From Halomonas sp. LR3S48 (GTDB lineage: Bacteria; Pseudomonadota; Gammaproteobacteria; Pseudomonadales; Halomonadaceae): a DNA stretch of 64,000 nucleotides. Position numbers and translations under genes: made by a program. Below the pieces are notes generated by a model that saw only the letters and a list, made by a program, of their open reading frames with translations, did no database searches and was not told the origin of the DNA. The number at the start of each line of letters is the position of its first letter. Position 1 is the first letter of the stretch. The stretch is from the NCBI RefSeq assembly GCF_025725665.1, contig NZ_CP107009.1:1674001-1738000 (forward strand), in the 5' to 3' direction. Shown here one piece after another: positions 9,480 through 18,457 of the stretch.

Positions 9480-9501
9480 ACGAGGAACGAACGACAAAAA
9501 C

Positions 9502-9514
9502 TTACGCAACGTAA
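9502..9514. repeat. Short inverted repeat TTACG-CAA-CGTAA upstream of egtB
   Basis: Perfect 5-bp arms around a 3-nt spacer, 76 bp before the egtB start codon in the 110-bp gap. It could be an operator for the egtBD unit; arms this short also occur by chance. Confidence 0.3.
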
Positions 9515-9589
9515 CCGGGCGCTCTCTGCGACATTGCTACGCTGGGAAAATCGGTTCGTCCCGGATGTGGTTCGTCACAGGAGTGCGCC

Positions 9590-10903
9590 ATGCCCCCCCA
9601 AGCCCACCAGTGGGAAAGCTCCCACCAGTTGGAAACGCCCGATACCCTGCACACCAAGGAGTGGCTGAGACGCTACCAGCGCGTTCGCCAGGCCTCCGAA
9701 CGGCTCTGCGAGCCGCTCTGCACGGAGGACTACGTGATCCAGAGCATGGATGACGTCAGCCCGCCGAAGTGGCATCTGGCCCACGTTACCTGGTTCTTCG
9801 AAGCCTTCATTCTCGCTCCCTTCCAGCCCCACTACCGAACGCTCGACCCCGCCTACGACTTTCTTTTCAACTCCTACTACGAGACTCACGGCGTGCCGTT
9901 TCCGCGGCCCCGGCGCGGAACGCTGTCGCGCCCCACGGTAGCCGATGTCTACCGCTTTCGTGCCCATGTCGACGCGGCCATGGCGGAGTTGCTCGAAGCG
10001 CCGCCTGCCAAACATGCCGAGGAGATATACCGGCGCGTGGAGCTGGGGCTGCACCATGAGCAACAGCACCAGGAGCTTCTGCTCATGGACATCAAGCACA
10101 TCCTGGCCCAGAACCCCCTGTGCCCCGCGTATCGCGACGACCTGTCGCCGCCGGTGGAAGAGGCGCCCGGAGAGCTGGCATGGTTCGACCACCCGGCGGG
10201 CATCCGCTCCATCGGCCACGACCTGACGACCGGCTTCGCCTACGACAATGAGGGGCCTGTGCATCGCCAGTTTCTCGAGGCGTTCCAACTGGCCAACCGC
10301 CCGGTGACCAACGAGGAGTTCCTGGCCTTCATCGAGGACGGTGGCTACGCGCGCCCCGAACTGTGGCTTTCCGACGGCTGGCAGCAAGTCGGCCAGGGAG
10401 GCTGGCAGGCGCCGTTGTACTGGGTGAGGCGCGACGACGGCTGGTACCACTTCACCCTGGGCGGTCTGCGCCGAGTGGACCCGCATGCGCCGGTGGTTCA
10501 CGTGAGCTTCTTCGAGGCCGACGCCTATGCCCGCTGGGCCGGGGCGCGGCTGCCCAGCGAGGCGGAGTGGGAGGTTGCCGCTCGTGGCGTGGCCATGAAC
10601 GGCAACTTTGTCGAGAGTGACCACCTGCAGCCGGTGGCCGCTCCAGCCCTGACCCAAGCCCCCAGCCAGCTGTTCGGCGACGTCTGGGAGTGGACCGGCA
10701 GTGCCTACCGGCCCTACCCGGGGTTTCGCACCCTGCCGGGCACACTGGGCGAGTACAACGGCAAGTTCATGTCTGGGCAGATGGTGCTGCGTGGCGGCTG
10801 CTGTGCCACGCCGGCTGATCATGTTCGCCCGACCTATCGCAACTTCTTTCCGCCCCACGCCCGCTGGGCGTTCTCCGGTTTTCGGCTTGCCAGGGAGGCA
10901 TGA
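9590..10903 (+). CDS. egtB: Ergothioneine sulfoxide synthase EgtB
   Basis: A 437-residue non-heme iron enzyme. The N-terminal DinB-like domain carries WHLAHVTWFFEAF (His62/His65) and the iron-binding HxxxHxE motif at His156-His160-Glu162. The C-terminal formylglycine-generating-enzyme-like domain (about 190-437) ends in the EgtB signature VLRGGCCATPADHVRPTYR with NFFPP and FSGFRLA. The family joins hercynine (trimethylhistidine) to cysteine or gamma-glutamylcysteine with oxygen. It is immediately followed by egtD, with 1 bp between the stop and the next ATG. OvoA is related but is normally a fusion with a methyltransferase. Confidence 0.9.
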   Translation: MPPQAHQWESSHQLETPDTLHTKEWLRRYQRVRQASERLCEPLCTEDYVIQSMDDVSPPKWHLAHVTWFFEAFILAPFQPHYRTLDPAYDFLFNSYYETHGVPFPRPRRGTLSRPTVADVYRFRAHVDAAMAELLEAPPAKHAEEIYRRVELGLHHEQQHQELLLMDIKHILAQNPLCPAYRDDLSPPVEEAPGELAWFDHPAGIRSIGHDLTTGFAYDNEGPVHRQFLEAFQLANRPVTNEEFLAFIEDGGYARPELWLSDGWQQVGQGGWQAPLYWVRRDDGWYHFTLGGLRRVDPHAPVVHVSFFEADAYARWAGARLPSEAEWEVAARGVAMNGNFVESDHLQPVAAPALTQAPSQLFGDVWEWTGSAYRPYPGFRTLPGTLGEYNGKFMSGQMVLRGGCCATPADHVRPTYRNFFPPHARWAFSGFRLAREA

Positions 10904-10904
10904 C

Positions 10905-11870
10905 ATGGACTCGCTCGTACGCTTTTACGACCAGCACCCGTCCGAGGTGACGGGGTCGCTTTGCCTGGAGCTGCTGGCCGGGCTCAGCGCGATGCCTAAG
11001 TTCACTTCGCCAAAGTTCTTCTACGATCGTCGTGGCTCCGAACTGTTTGATGCCATCTGCGAGCAGCCCGAGTACTACCCCACGCGCACCGAGGAGGCGA
11101 TCCTGCGTGCCGCTGCCGCCGACATTGCCGAGGTGGTCGGTCGCGACGCCACCCTGATCGAGCTTGGCAGCGGCGCCAGCCGCAAGGTACGCCTGCTGCT
11201 CGAGGCATTGCATCCGGCCTGCTACCTGGGCGTGGACATCTCTCGCGACTTTCTCCTCGAGAGCACCCAACGCCTGGCGGGTGACTATCCCTGGCTCGAG
11301 GTGCATGCCGCCTGCGCCGACTTCACTCGCCCCATGGCCTGGCCCGAGGGACTGGAGGGAGAACGGCCGGTGGCTTTCTTTCCCGGTTCGAGCATTGGCA
11401 ACTTCACTCCCGAGGAAGCCGAGCGCTTTCTGAAGGGGCTGACGACGCTGCTGCCCATCGGTGGGGGGCTGCTGGTCGGTGTCGACCTGATCAAGGATCG
11501 TGCGATTCTCGATGCCGCCTACAACGATGCCGCAGGCCTCACAGCGGCCTTCAATCTCAACCTGCTGGAACGACTGCGCCACGAGTTCGAGGCCGAGGTG
11601 GAACCGCGGGGGTTCCGTCACAGTGCCTTCTACAACGAGGCCGACTCACGCATCGAGATGCACCTGGTGAGCTTGCGCGACCAGGCCATCCGCGTGGCGG
11701 GAGAGCGGGTCGACTTCGACGAAGGCGAGAGCCTGCATACCGAGAATTCCTACAAGTACAGCATCGCAGGCTTCCGCGAGCTGGCCGGCCGCGCCGGCTT
11801 CGAACCGCGGGCCCACTGGACCGACCGCGACGCCCTGTTCTGTATTCATTTCCTGGAGCGTGCGGCCTAG
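10905..11870 (+). CDS. egtD: L-histidine N-alpha-methyltransferase EgtD
   Basis: A 321-residue SAM-dependent methyltransferase that makes hercynine, the first step of ergothioneine synthesis. The start at 10905 lies just after the egtB stop behind an AGGGAGG site; a longer frame exists upstream but runs through egtB. Motif I is LIELGSGASRKVRLLLEAL with CYLGVDIS after it; FFPGSSIGNF and the C-terminal SYKYSIAGF are typical EgtD features, and the length equals that of mycobacterial EgtD. No egtA, egtC or egtE lies nearby. Confidence 0.92.
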   Translation: MDSLVRFYDQHPSEVTGSLCLELLAGLSAMPKFTSPKFFYDRRGSELFDAICEQPEYYPTRTEEAILRAAAADIAEVVGRDATLIELGSGASRKVRLLLEALHPACYLGVDISRDFLLESTQRLAGDYPWLEVHAACADFTRPMAWPEGLEGERPVAFFPGSSIGNFTPEEAERFLKGLTTLLPIGGGLLVGVDLIKDRAILDAAYNDAAGLTAAFNLNLLERLRHEFEAEVEPRGFRHSAFYNEADSRIEMHLVSLRDQAIRVAGERVDFDEGESLHTENSYKYSIAGFRELAGRAGFEPRAHWTDRDALFCIHFLERAA

Positions 11871-11943
11871 TGCTCTTGATGGCCTTGATGGCAATCCGGT
11901 CTATGCTGCATGACAGAACCATGCTGGAAGCAGAGGGACCGCC

Positions 11944-12594
11944 ATGACCATGATTGCGATTCAGGACTCCTCGGAATCCGAGGTGTCTCCGTTCGCCGAC
12001 CTTGTGGTCGACGAAGCCGTGCGCCAGGCAGAGCAACGGGGCTGGCAGGCAGTGCGCCTCTCCGAGGTGGCGCATAGCCTCGAGTTGCCGATGTCCGTGG
12101 TGCTGGAGCGCTTTCGCGACATGGATGCCGTGGCCAATGCCTGGTTTCAGCGTGGCTGGCGCGCCATGCTGGCCACCAAGCCCAATACCTTCGACGACTG
12201 GCCGGAGCGGGTGCGTATCGAACACTGTCTGCAGGCCTGGTTTGACACCTACGCGGCGCATCGGCGGGTGACCGTCGAGATGCTGCGGACCAAGGCGCAC
12301 CTGCCGCATCCGCATACCTGGGTGCCGATGGTCTTCGACCTGTCACGTACCATCCAGTGGCTGCGCGAGGCGGCACGACTCGAGGCGCGCTACGGTACCC
12401 GGCGCGCCCAAGTGGAGGAGATGGCATTAACGAGTCTGTTCCTGGCGGCGCTGGCGGTATGGTCTTCCGATACCAGCGAAGGCCAGCGCCGTACCCGGCG
12501 TTTCATCGAGAAGCGCCTCAAGCGCGGCGAGAGCTGGATGAAATGGGTGCCGGGAGTAGCCCACCGGCGTCATTCTGCGGAGGCGCAGCTGTAA
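11944..12594 (+). CDS. TetR-like regulator
   Basis: A 216-residue protein with an N-terminal TetR-type helix-turn-helix (about 20-70, including VRLSEVAHSLELPMSVVLERF and RDMDAVANAWF) and a helical C-terminal ligand domain resembling the COQ9/TetR_C region. It follows egtD by 73 bp on the same strand. The recognition helix is less typical than in canonical TetR proteins, so DNA binding is probable but not certain. Its target is unknown; the egt pair is one candidate. Confidence 0.7.
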   Translation: MTMIAIQDSSESEVSPFADLVVDEAVRQAEQRGWQAVRLSEVAHSLELPMSVVLERFRDMDAVANAWFQRGWRAMLATKPNTFDDWPERVRIEHCLQAWFDTYAAHRRVTVEMLRTKAHLPHPHTWVPMVFDLSRTIQWLREAARLEARYGTRRAQVEEMALTSLFLAALAVWSSDTSEGQRRTRRFIEKRLKRGESWMKWVPGVAHRRHSAEAQL

Positions 12595-12622
12595 GTTTCA
12601 GCAGGGCTGTCCTGGGTAGAAA

Positions 12623-12940
12623 TCAGCGAACCTGCTGCAGGAGTCGCCGTGCCCGGTTGAGCAGAAGGCCCCCGGCGGCGAGCCGCTTGACCAAGCGAAT
12701 GAGCGAGTTGGGGTGGCGTGCGCTGCCGACCAGCAGGGCGCCACCGGCCAGGTACACCAGCCCCCGGTAGCGCTTGAGGCGCTGCCAGCCCGCATCGAGG
12801 GGCGCGGCAGCAAGCTGCCAGCGCTCCGCTTCGACCAGGATATCGATGCGCTGCTGCTCGATCCTGGACAGGAGTTCCGCCTTGCGCTGGGCGCGTGTTG
12901 GCTTGGCTGGTGGCGTTAGGTCACCGGTGCGACGCGTCAC
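12623..12940 (-). CDS. yqjK: YqjK-like protein
   Basis: A 105-residue basic protein, last of the yqjD-yqjE-yqjK unit. It starts at GTG (12940) behind GAGGAAC and overlaps the end of yqjE by 20 bp. An N-terminal basic helix with RAQRKAELLSRIEQQRIDIL is followed by a short hydrophobic segment (YLAGGALLVG) and a basic C-terminus, as in YqjK. Function is unknown; the family travels with ribosome-tethering YqjD. Confidence 0.72.
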   Translation of the reverse strand: MTRRTGDLTPPAKPTRAQRKAELLSRIEQQRIDILVEAERWQLAAAPLDAGWQRLKRYRGLVYLAGGALLVGSARHPNSLIRLVKRLAAGGLLLNRARRLLQQVR

Positions 12941-13322
12941 GATGTTCCTCCATCAGGTGGCGGTCCAGGGCAAGCTGGGCCAGTGTCTCCTTCAGCAGGG
13001 TATGACGTCGGGCCAGGCGCAGAGCCATCAAGGCGGTCAAGCCGCCGCCCGCCAATAGCACTGCGGCACAGAGGAGAATGGCGGCCAGGCGGTGGGTATC
13101 CCAGAACAGTACCACCACCAGAAGTGCCAGCATGCCCAGACCCAGCAGCAGCAGCACCAGGCTGAGGCCCAGCAACAGCAGCAGGGTGGCGAGTCGGGCA
13201 CGCTCCTCCTCGAGTTCCAGCACGGCGAGACGCAGGCGCGTCTCGCCGGTGGCCACCAAGCTGGACAGCAGGCGCCGGCCGGCGCCGAACAGGCGTTGCG
13301 CCGGGCCTTCGCCGGACACCAT
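12921..13322 (-). CDS. yqjE: YqjE/phage-holin-family membrane protein
   Basis: A 133-residue protein with two long hydrophobic segments (about residues 45-70 and 75-100; LLLLLGLSLVLLLLGLGML and then LAAILLCAAVLLAGGG), the layout of the YqjE or holin_X superfamily. The chosen ATG overlaps the yqjD stop by one base (TGATG), which is better supported than the longer frame inside yqjD. It presumably sits in the inner membrane with YqjD. Confidence 0.8.
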   Translation of the reverse strand: MVSGEGPAQRLFGAGRRLLSSLVATGETRLRLAVLELEEERARLATLLLLLGLSLVLLLLGLGMLALLVVVLFWDTHRLAAILLCAAVLLAGGGLTALMALRLARRHTLLKETLAQLALDRHLMEEHRDASHR

Positions 13323-13654
13323 CAACGCCGCCCGATCAGCATGCCGATGACCATGCCCACCGCGGCTCCGATGCCGATGCTGGTCCATGGGTTGTCGTGG
13401 ACATAACGGTCGCAGGCATCGACCTGATGGGTGATGGAGTCGCGGGCTTCACCGTAGAGCCGCTCGCCGCGAGCTTCCAGGCGAGTCCGGGTCTCCTTCA
13501 GCCGCTTCTCGGCGCGCTCCCTCAGTTCCTTGATGTTGCTGCGCGAGTCGTCGGCGGTGGCGCTGACGAGTTCCTCGATGGTATGGGAGAGATGTTGCAG
13601 ATCCTCCTTGAGCTGCCGGGTGGTTTCGTCGACGTGGGGAGTGCGAGAGGCCAT
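13322..13654 (-). CDS. yqjD: DUF883-family YqjD/ElaB protein
   Basis: A 110-residue protein. Residues 10-80 form an amphipathic, charged helix, and the C-terminus is a single glycine-rich membrane anchor ending PWTSIGIGAAVGMVIGML with a basic tail, the signature of the YqjD/ElaB/YgaM tail-anchored family. In E. coli these proteins bind stationary-phase ribosomes at the membrane under RpoS control. First gene of a three-gene unit. Confidence 0.88.
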   Translation of the reverse strand: MASRTPHVDETTRQLKEDLQHLSHTIEELVSATADDSRSNIKELRERAEKRLKETRTRLEARGERLYGEARDSITHQVDACDRYVHDNPWTSIGIGAAVGMVIGMLIGRR

Positions 13655-13688
13655 GAAAGTCTTCCTTTGACGTGGAGATCACAGGCTC

Positions 13689-13716
13689 AGCATAGCATTA
13701 GCGACTGCGACTTCAA
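13689..13716 (-). promoter_or_regulatory. Putative promoter of yqjDEK inside a hairpin
   Basis: On the minus strand TTGAAG (13716-13711) and TATGCT (13694-13689) are 16 bp apart, 35 bp upstream of yqjD. The -35 lies in the loop of an imperfect inverted repeat, 13699-13729 (TAGCGA and GCGAC arms), that could also act as a weak terminator behind pldA. Confidence 0.4.
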
Positions 13717-13744
13717 TGTCGCTTCGCTACATCGTTGATCGGGA

Positions 13745-14809
13745 TCACTCCGGAAACAGGGAGCTGCTGCCCGAGAAGATGGGGTTGAGGCTGACGCCGA
13801 TGCCAATACGCTGGGTGCGATGATCGTAGTCGATCATGCTGTCGCCGTAGCCGTAGAAGTACTGGATATGGCCGCGAATATTGCCGTGCAATGGCCAGGA
13901 GTAATCCACTCGGGTCCCCATGTTTCCAGCGCTGGGATTGCCGTGCCACTGGACGGCCACCTCATTGTCGCCCATGCGATGGGCGACGGTGATCTCACCA
14001 TAGCCCAGGTAGCGCTCGATATCGGGATTGTCGTCGTCTCCCGCCGATTCCGGCACCCGCCAGTGGGGGGCGACGCTGACCAACCAGCCGTTCTTGAGGA
14101 AGGTCGACTCGAGAATGACCCGATTCCAGCTGCGCGACATGTCGCCCGAGCGACCGTTGGACTGGTGGTTGAAGCTCAACCGATTGTTGACGTTGGTCCA
14201 GCCCAGCAGCGACCAGCGATTCTCGAAGTCGATGAAGAACTCCGGCTCGTAGTTGGTCTCGCGGAAGGGCGATGAGGAGTCGGCGTTGTAGGCTTGCCAC
14301 CAGCTGCGCTGGGTGTAGGCGAAATAAAGGTCGCCGCCGTGGTCGCCGAAGAGCCGCTCGATCAGGTTGAACTTGGCGCTGAACTGGAACTTGACCTCGG
14401 CGCGGTCGGGGGTGCCATCCTTGTCGACGTCGCCGAACACTTGTTGGTTGGGGCGACGGTCGTAATTCAGCGGCAACAGATAGTTGCGCCGATGCGTGGT
14501 GATGGCAAAGGGATTACGCGAAGATTCCCGTTCGAGTTGGCGACGCTCCTCCACGGGCTGGAGCTCCTGCTCCGAGGCGATGGTGATCACCTCGCCAAGA
14601 CCGCGGCGGCCTTCTCCGGCCTGCAGACGATCCTGGGTCAACTGCTGGCGCAGCGAATCCATTTCCTGACCGAGTGCCTCGATGCGTGACTCGATCGCCG
14701 CGCGCTCCTCCTCGGTGAGCTGCTGGCCCTGCTGGGCTACGGCACTGCCGGCGGTCCCGACCAGCAGCAACGCAAGAAGAGCCTTGGAAGACGAACGACG
14801 AAGCATCAT
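13745..14809 (-). CDS. pldA: Outer-membrane phospholipase A
   Basis: A 354-residue protein: signal peptide (LLALLLVGTAGSAVAQQ), a coiled-coil stretch (about 28-65), and a C-terminal beta-barrel. The active-site signature NHQSNGRSGDMSRSWNR contains the catalytic His and Ser of the PldA family, which hydrolyses phospholipids that reach the outer leaflet; the enzyme is a calcium-dependent dimer. The start was placed at the ATGATG at 14809 before the signal peptide; 14806 is equally possible. The N-terminal coiled coil is longer than in E. coli PldA. Confidence 0.88.
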   Translation of the reverse strand: MMLRRSSSKALLALLLVGTAGSAVAQQGQQLTEEERAAIESRIEALGQEMDSLRQQLTQDRLQAGEGRRGLGEVITIASEQELQPVEERRQLERESSRNPFAITTHRRNYLLPLNYDRRPNQQVFGDVDKDGTPDRAEVKFQFSAKFNLIERLFGDHGGDLYFAYTQRSWWQAYNADSSSPFRETNYEPEFFIDFENRWSLLGWTNVNNRLSFNHQSNGRSGDMSRSWNRVILESTFLKNGWLVSVAPHWRVPESAGDDDNPDIERYLGYGEITVAHRMGDNEVAVQWHGNPSAGNMGTRVDYSWPLHGNIRGHIQYFYGYGDSMIDYDHRTQRIGIGVSLNPIFSGSSSLFPE

Positions 14810-15005
14810 GGCAGCGGGACCGTAAGGAAGCGTGACTGTGAACGCCGTTTCTACCACGTCCGGGCCTTAAGTCAACCATGCACCTATCCATTGCCTTCCC
14901 GCCCATGGTGAATGTAAGGGGAAGAAACAGCTTCCCATTGCCTTGTGCTGCTGCGGGACCGAGAATCAGCACGAAGCCGCAAGGCCCCTGCAACTGGGAG
15001 CAAGA

Positions 15006-18000
15006 GTGAAAGAATTGCCGTATCTAGTGCATCGCCGTCGATGCCGGCCAGACCGGCCGGCCTGGCCCCTTCCCGTATGGTTCGTCCTGCTGTTGTTGCT
15101 TGCCTGTGGCCGTGTGGCGGCCCAGGATACCCTGCCCGACCGTGGGGCGGTGGAAGAGCGCCTGGCCGAGCTCCGTCCCGAGGAGGGAGCAAGTGTCTCT
15201 GATACCGAGCAGCGTGATATCGAGGCGCTGGAAGCCACGCTGAGCGCTCTCGAGCAGTTGCAGGGAGTGGAGGAGAGACTCGAAGCTCTGGAAAAGAGGC
15301 TGGAGGAGGCGCCCGCCGAGCTGCTGCGCCTGGAGCGTGAGCTGCTTGAAGAGGAAGAGGCGGCGCTCGACCGCACGATAGCCGAGCTCGACGACGTCCC
15401 GCTGGATGAGTTGGAGTACCGCCAGCAGGAAGCGGTATTCGAGCTGCAACAGCAGCAGGACCGTCTGGCCGACGTCAATGCCCAGCTGCTTTCCGCCCAG
15501 ACCCTGCCGGAGCGTGCACAGCAGGCCATAGCCGAGGCGATGCAGGCCGCCGAGCGTACGCGCCGCTCGCTCGACGTGCTGGAAGGGCAGGGGGCCAATG
15601 AGGATTCGCCGCAGCTGTGGCAGCTCAGGGTCGAACGACGCCTGGCCGAGCGGACCCTGCGCCTGCGCCAGCGCGAGTTGGGCAGCAACACGCGGCTGCG
15701 CGAACTGGCGCAGCAGCGCCGCGACCTGCTGACCCAGCAGATCGCGCGTCAGGAAGCCGAGCTTTCGCTGCTGCAGAGCGTGATCGACCGGCAGCGCCGC
15801 ATGGCAACGGAACAGGCGATTGCCGATGCCGCGCGTGACGACCCGCTGCTCGAGGCCGGCCATCCGGTGCTCGAACGCGCCCAGCAGGTCAATCGCGAGC
15901 TCAGCCTCGAACTGCTGCGGGCGAATGATCGTCACAACGGGCTGGTGCGCGAAAGTCTGGCGATTCGCAGCCAGCTCGACCATGTGCGCCAGCTCGAGCG
16001 CAGCCTCAACGAGCAGATCGAGGCGATCCGCGGCAGCCTGCTGCTGTCGCGCATTCTTCGTGAGCAGCGCCGCTCCTTGCCCCAGGTCGATGCCAGGCGC
16101 AACCTGCAGGACGAGATCGCCGACCTGCGCCTGCGCCAGTTCGACCTGGTGCGCCAGCGCGATTCCCTGCGCCAGAGCGAACGCTTGGCCAATCAGCGCA
16201 TCGAGGAGGCCGGAATCGAGGTCAGCGAGGCGCTGGTGGAGTCGCTGCAAGGGCTCTACCATTCGCGTCGTCAACTGGTCGACCAACTCGAGCAGACCTA
16301 CGGCAGCCTGCTGAGTGCGGCCATCGAGCTGCAGCTCCATCAGCAGCAACTGCTGGACACCTCGCGCGAGCTGCGCACCACCATCGACGAGCAGCTGTTC
16401 TGGATCGCCAATACCCGGCCGCTGGATCTGGCCTGGTTCCGCCACCTTCCCACCAACCTCGTCTCGGAATGGCAGCAGGGCGAGTGGCGTGAGGTGCTGC
16501 CGGTGCACTGGCATACCCCTGGGGCCGAAGCCCTGGCAGGCGCTCCCTTCGTGCTGGTGGCGGGGTTGCTATTGAGTCTGCGGCGCCGCATACAGCGTCG
16601 GCTGACCCTGCTGCACGAGCAGATCGGCCGGCTGCGCAGCGATTCCCAGGCGCATACCCCGCTTGCGGTGGGCCTCAATGCCTTGCTTGCCTTGCCGGGG
16701 CCGATGACGCTGGCGGGCGTCGGCGCTTCGTTGCTCGCCATCGAAGCCGGCATCGCGTCGGGCCTGGGGCAGGCTTTCCTGCACCTGGCCCTGGCCTGGG
16801 CCTTCATCGCCTGGTCGAGGCGCCTGCTGGTACGCGACGGAGTGGCGACCAAGCACTTCTACTGGCCCTCGGGCTATGCCTCACGGCTGCGCTGGCTGCT
16901 CGGCTGGCTCGGCGTGACACTGGTCCCCGTGCTGTTGATCTCCGCGCTGGCCCGTGATGGCGAAATCAGCCTGACCACGCGGCCCATCGCACTGACGCTG
17001 CTGTTGGCGGGGCTGGTGGCCATGAGCGTTCTGCTCGCGCGGCTGATCCTGGCCCATACGCCGTTCTTCGGCGTCAAGCTGTTCCGCCTGATACTGGGGT
17101 TGATCATGGCCGCCGTACCGCTGGTGCTGGTAGGCGCGATCGTGTCAGGCTTCGAGTACACCGCAATGAGCCTGATTGGCCGCTTCGTGATCACGCTCTA
17201 CCTGCTGGCAATGTGGATCCTGGTCGAGGCCTCGATGGTTCGCGGCCTGGCCGTGGCAGCCCGTCGACTGGCGTTCAGGCGAGCGCTGATGCGGCGTCGT
17301 GCCCAGGCCCAGGAGGGCGCCGAGGGTGGGCTGGAAGTGGTGGAAGAGCCCCCTCTGGACATGGAGCAGATCAACCAGCAGTCGCTGCGCCTCTCGAAAC
17401 TGTTCCTGCTGATCGGCTTTGCCCTGCTGCTCTACCTGGTGTGGTCCGATCTGCTCACGGTGCTGGGCTATCTGGACGATGTCGCGATCTGGGAAGCGGG
17501 AGAGGGGGTTGGCGCGGAACTCGTCACCAGCGCACTCTCGGTGGCCGATATCTTCACCGCGGTACTGATCGTCGTGCTGACCCTGGTGATGGCGCGCAAC
17601 CTGCCGGGTCTGCTCGAGGTGATGGTCCTGTCGCGGCTGGAGCTAAAGCAGGGCAGTGCCTACGCCATCTCGACGCTACTCTCCTACACCATCGTCGGCA
17701 CCGGGCTGGTGATGGCGCTGGCCACCCTGGGCGTGGCCTGGAGCCAGCTGCAGTGGCTGGTAGCGGCATTGGGCGTGGGCCTGGGCTTCGGTTTGCAGGA
17801 GATCTTCGCCAACTTCGTCTCGGGCCTGATCATCCTGTTCGAGCGGCCGGTACGCATCGGCGACACCATCACCCTGGGCAACCTCACCGGCACGGTGAGC
17901 AAAATACGCATCCGGGCCACCACGGTGACCGACTTCGACCGCAAGGAGATCATCATCCCCAACAAGACCTTCGTCACCGACCAACTGATCAACTGGTCGC

Positions 18001-18452
18001 TGTCGGACACCATCACCCGGGTCGTGCTCACCTTCGGTGTCGCCTACGGCTCGGATCAGCGTCTGGTGCACCGGCTGCTGCGTCACGTCGCCGACGAGAA
18101 CCCGAGGGTACTGGGCGACCCCGAGCCGCAGGTGTTCTTCATGAGTTATGGCGAGAGCACGCTCACCTTCGAGCTGCGCATTTTCGTCAACTCGCTGGGT
18201 GACCGGCTCTTCGCCACCGACGAGATCAACTGTCGGGTCGGCGAGTTGTTCGCCGAGTATGGCATCGACATCGCTTTCAACCAGCTCGATGTCTGGCTGC
18301 ACCGCGCCGATGGCGGGGCGCAAAAGAAGGTGCAGACGCTGACACCGTCGGACGACGGCGGGGAGCTGTTCCCACCCCCCGGGGCGGGTGGTGATCCGGG
18401 CGATATCGAGATCGGAGATGGCGGTAGCGATGGAGGTGATGGCGGACGTTGA
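15006..18452 (+). CDS. MscS-family mechanosensitive channel, MscK/MscM type
   Basis: A 1148-residue protein. The GTG at 15006 was chosen because GGGAG precedes it and a signal peptide follows (LPVWFVLLLLLACGRVAAQ); the frame is open further upstream. Residues about 50-500 are a periplasmic coiled-coil sensor; about 510-910 contain multiple membrane helices; the pore helix and MscS core begin near residue 915 with VAALGVGLGFGLQEIFANF and continue to about 1090. The tail is acidic and glycine-rich. Such large MscS proteins (E. coli MscK 1120, YjeP 1107 residues) release solutes on hypo-osmotic shock, fitting a halophile. Confidence 0.9.
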   Translation: MKELPYLVHRRRCRPDRPAWPLPVWFVLLLLLACGRVAAQDTLPDRGAVEERLAELRPEEGASVSDTEQRDIEALEATLSALEQLQGVEERLEALEKRLEEAPAELLRLERELLEEEEAALDRTIAELDDVPLDELEYRQQEAVFELQQQQDRLADVNAQLLSAQTLPERAQQAIAEAMQAAERTRRSLDVLEGQGANEDSPQLWQLRVERRLAERTLRLRQRELGSNTRLRELAQQRRDLLTQQIARQEAELSLLQSVIDRQRRMATEQAIADAARDDPLLEAGHPVLERAQQVNRELSLELLRANDRHNGLVRESLAIRSQLDHVRQLERSLNEQIEAIRGSLLLSRILREQRRSLPQVDARRNLQDEIADLRLRQFDLVRQRDSLRQSERLANQRIEEAGIEVSEALVESLQGLYHSRRQLVDQLEQTYGSLLSAAIELQLHQQQLLDTSRELRTTIDEQLFWIANTRPLDLAWFRHLPTNLVSEWQQGEWREVLPVHWHTPGAEALAGAPFVLVAGLLLSLRRRIQRRLTLLHEQIGRLRSDSQAHTPLAVGLNALLALPGPMTLAGVGASLLAIEAGIASGLGQAFLHLALAWAFIAWSRRLLVRDGVATKHFYWPSGYASRLRWLLGWLGVTLVPVLLISALARDGEISLTTRPIALTLLLAGLVAMSVLLARLILAHTPFFGVKLFRLILGLIMAAVPLVLVGAIVSGFEYTAMSLIGRFVITLYLLAMWILVEASMVRGLAVAARRLAFRRALMRRRAQAQEGAEGGLEVVEEPPLDMEQINQQSLRLSKLFLLIGFALLLYLVWSDLLTVLGYLDDVAIWEAGEGVGAELVTSALSVADIFTAVLIVVLTLVMARNLPGLLEVMVLSRLELKQGSAYAISTLLSYTIVGTGLVMALATLGVAWSQLQWLVAALGVGLGFGLQEIFANFVSGLIILFERPVRIGDTITLGNLTGTVSKIRIRATTVTDFDRKEIIIPNKTFVTDQLINWSLSDTITRVVLTFGVAYGSDQRLVHRLLRHVADENPRVLGDPEPQVFFMSYGESTLTFELRIFVNSLGDRLFATDEINCRVGELFAEYGIDIAFNQLDVWLHRADGGAQKKVQTLTPSDDGGELFPPPGAGGDPGDIEIGDGGSDGGDGGR

Positions 18453-18457
18453 CGCCG

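Noticed and set aside
9575..10906. A 443-codon open frame antisense to egtB
   Set aside because: Long antisense frames are common in GC-rich genes; egtB on the other strand has complete family motifs, while this frame shows none and no good ribosome site.
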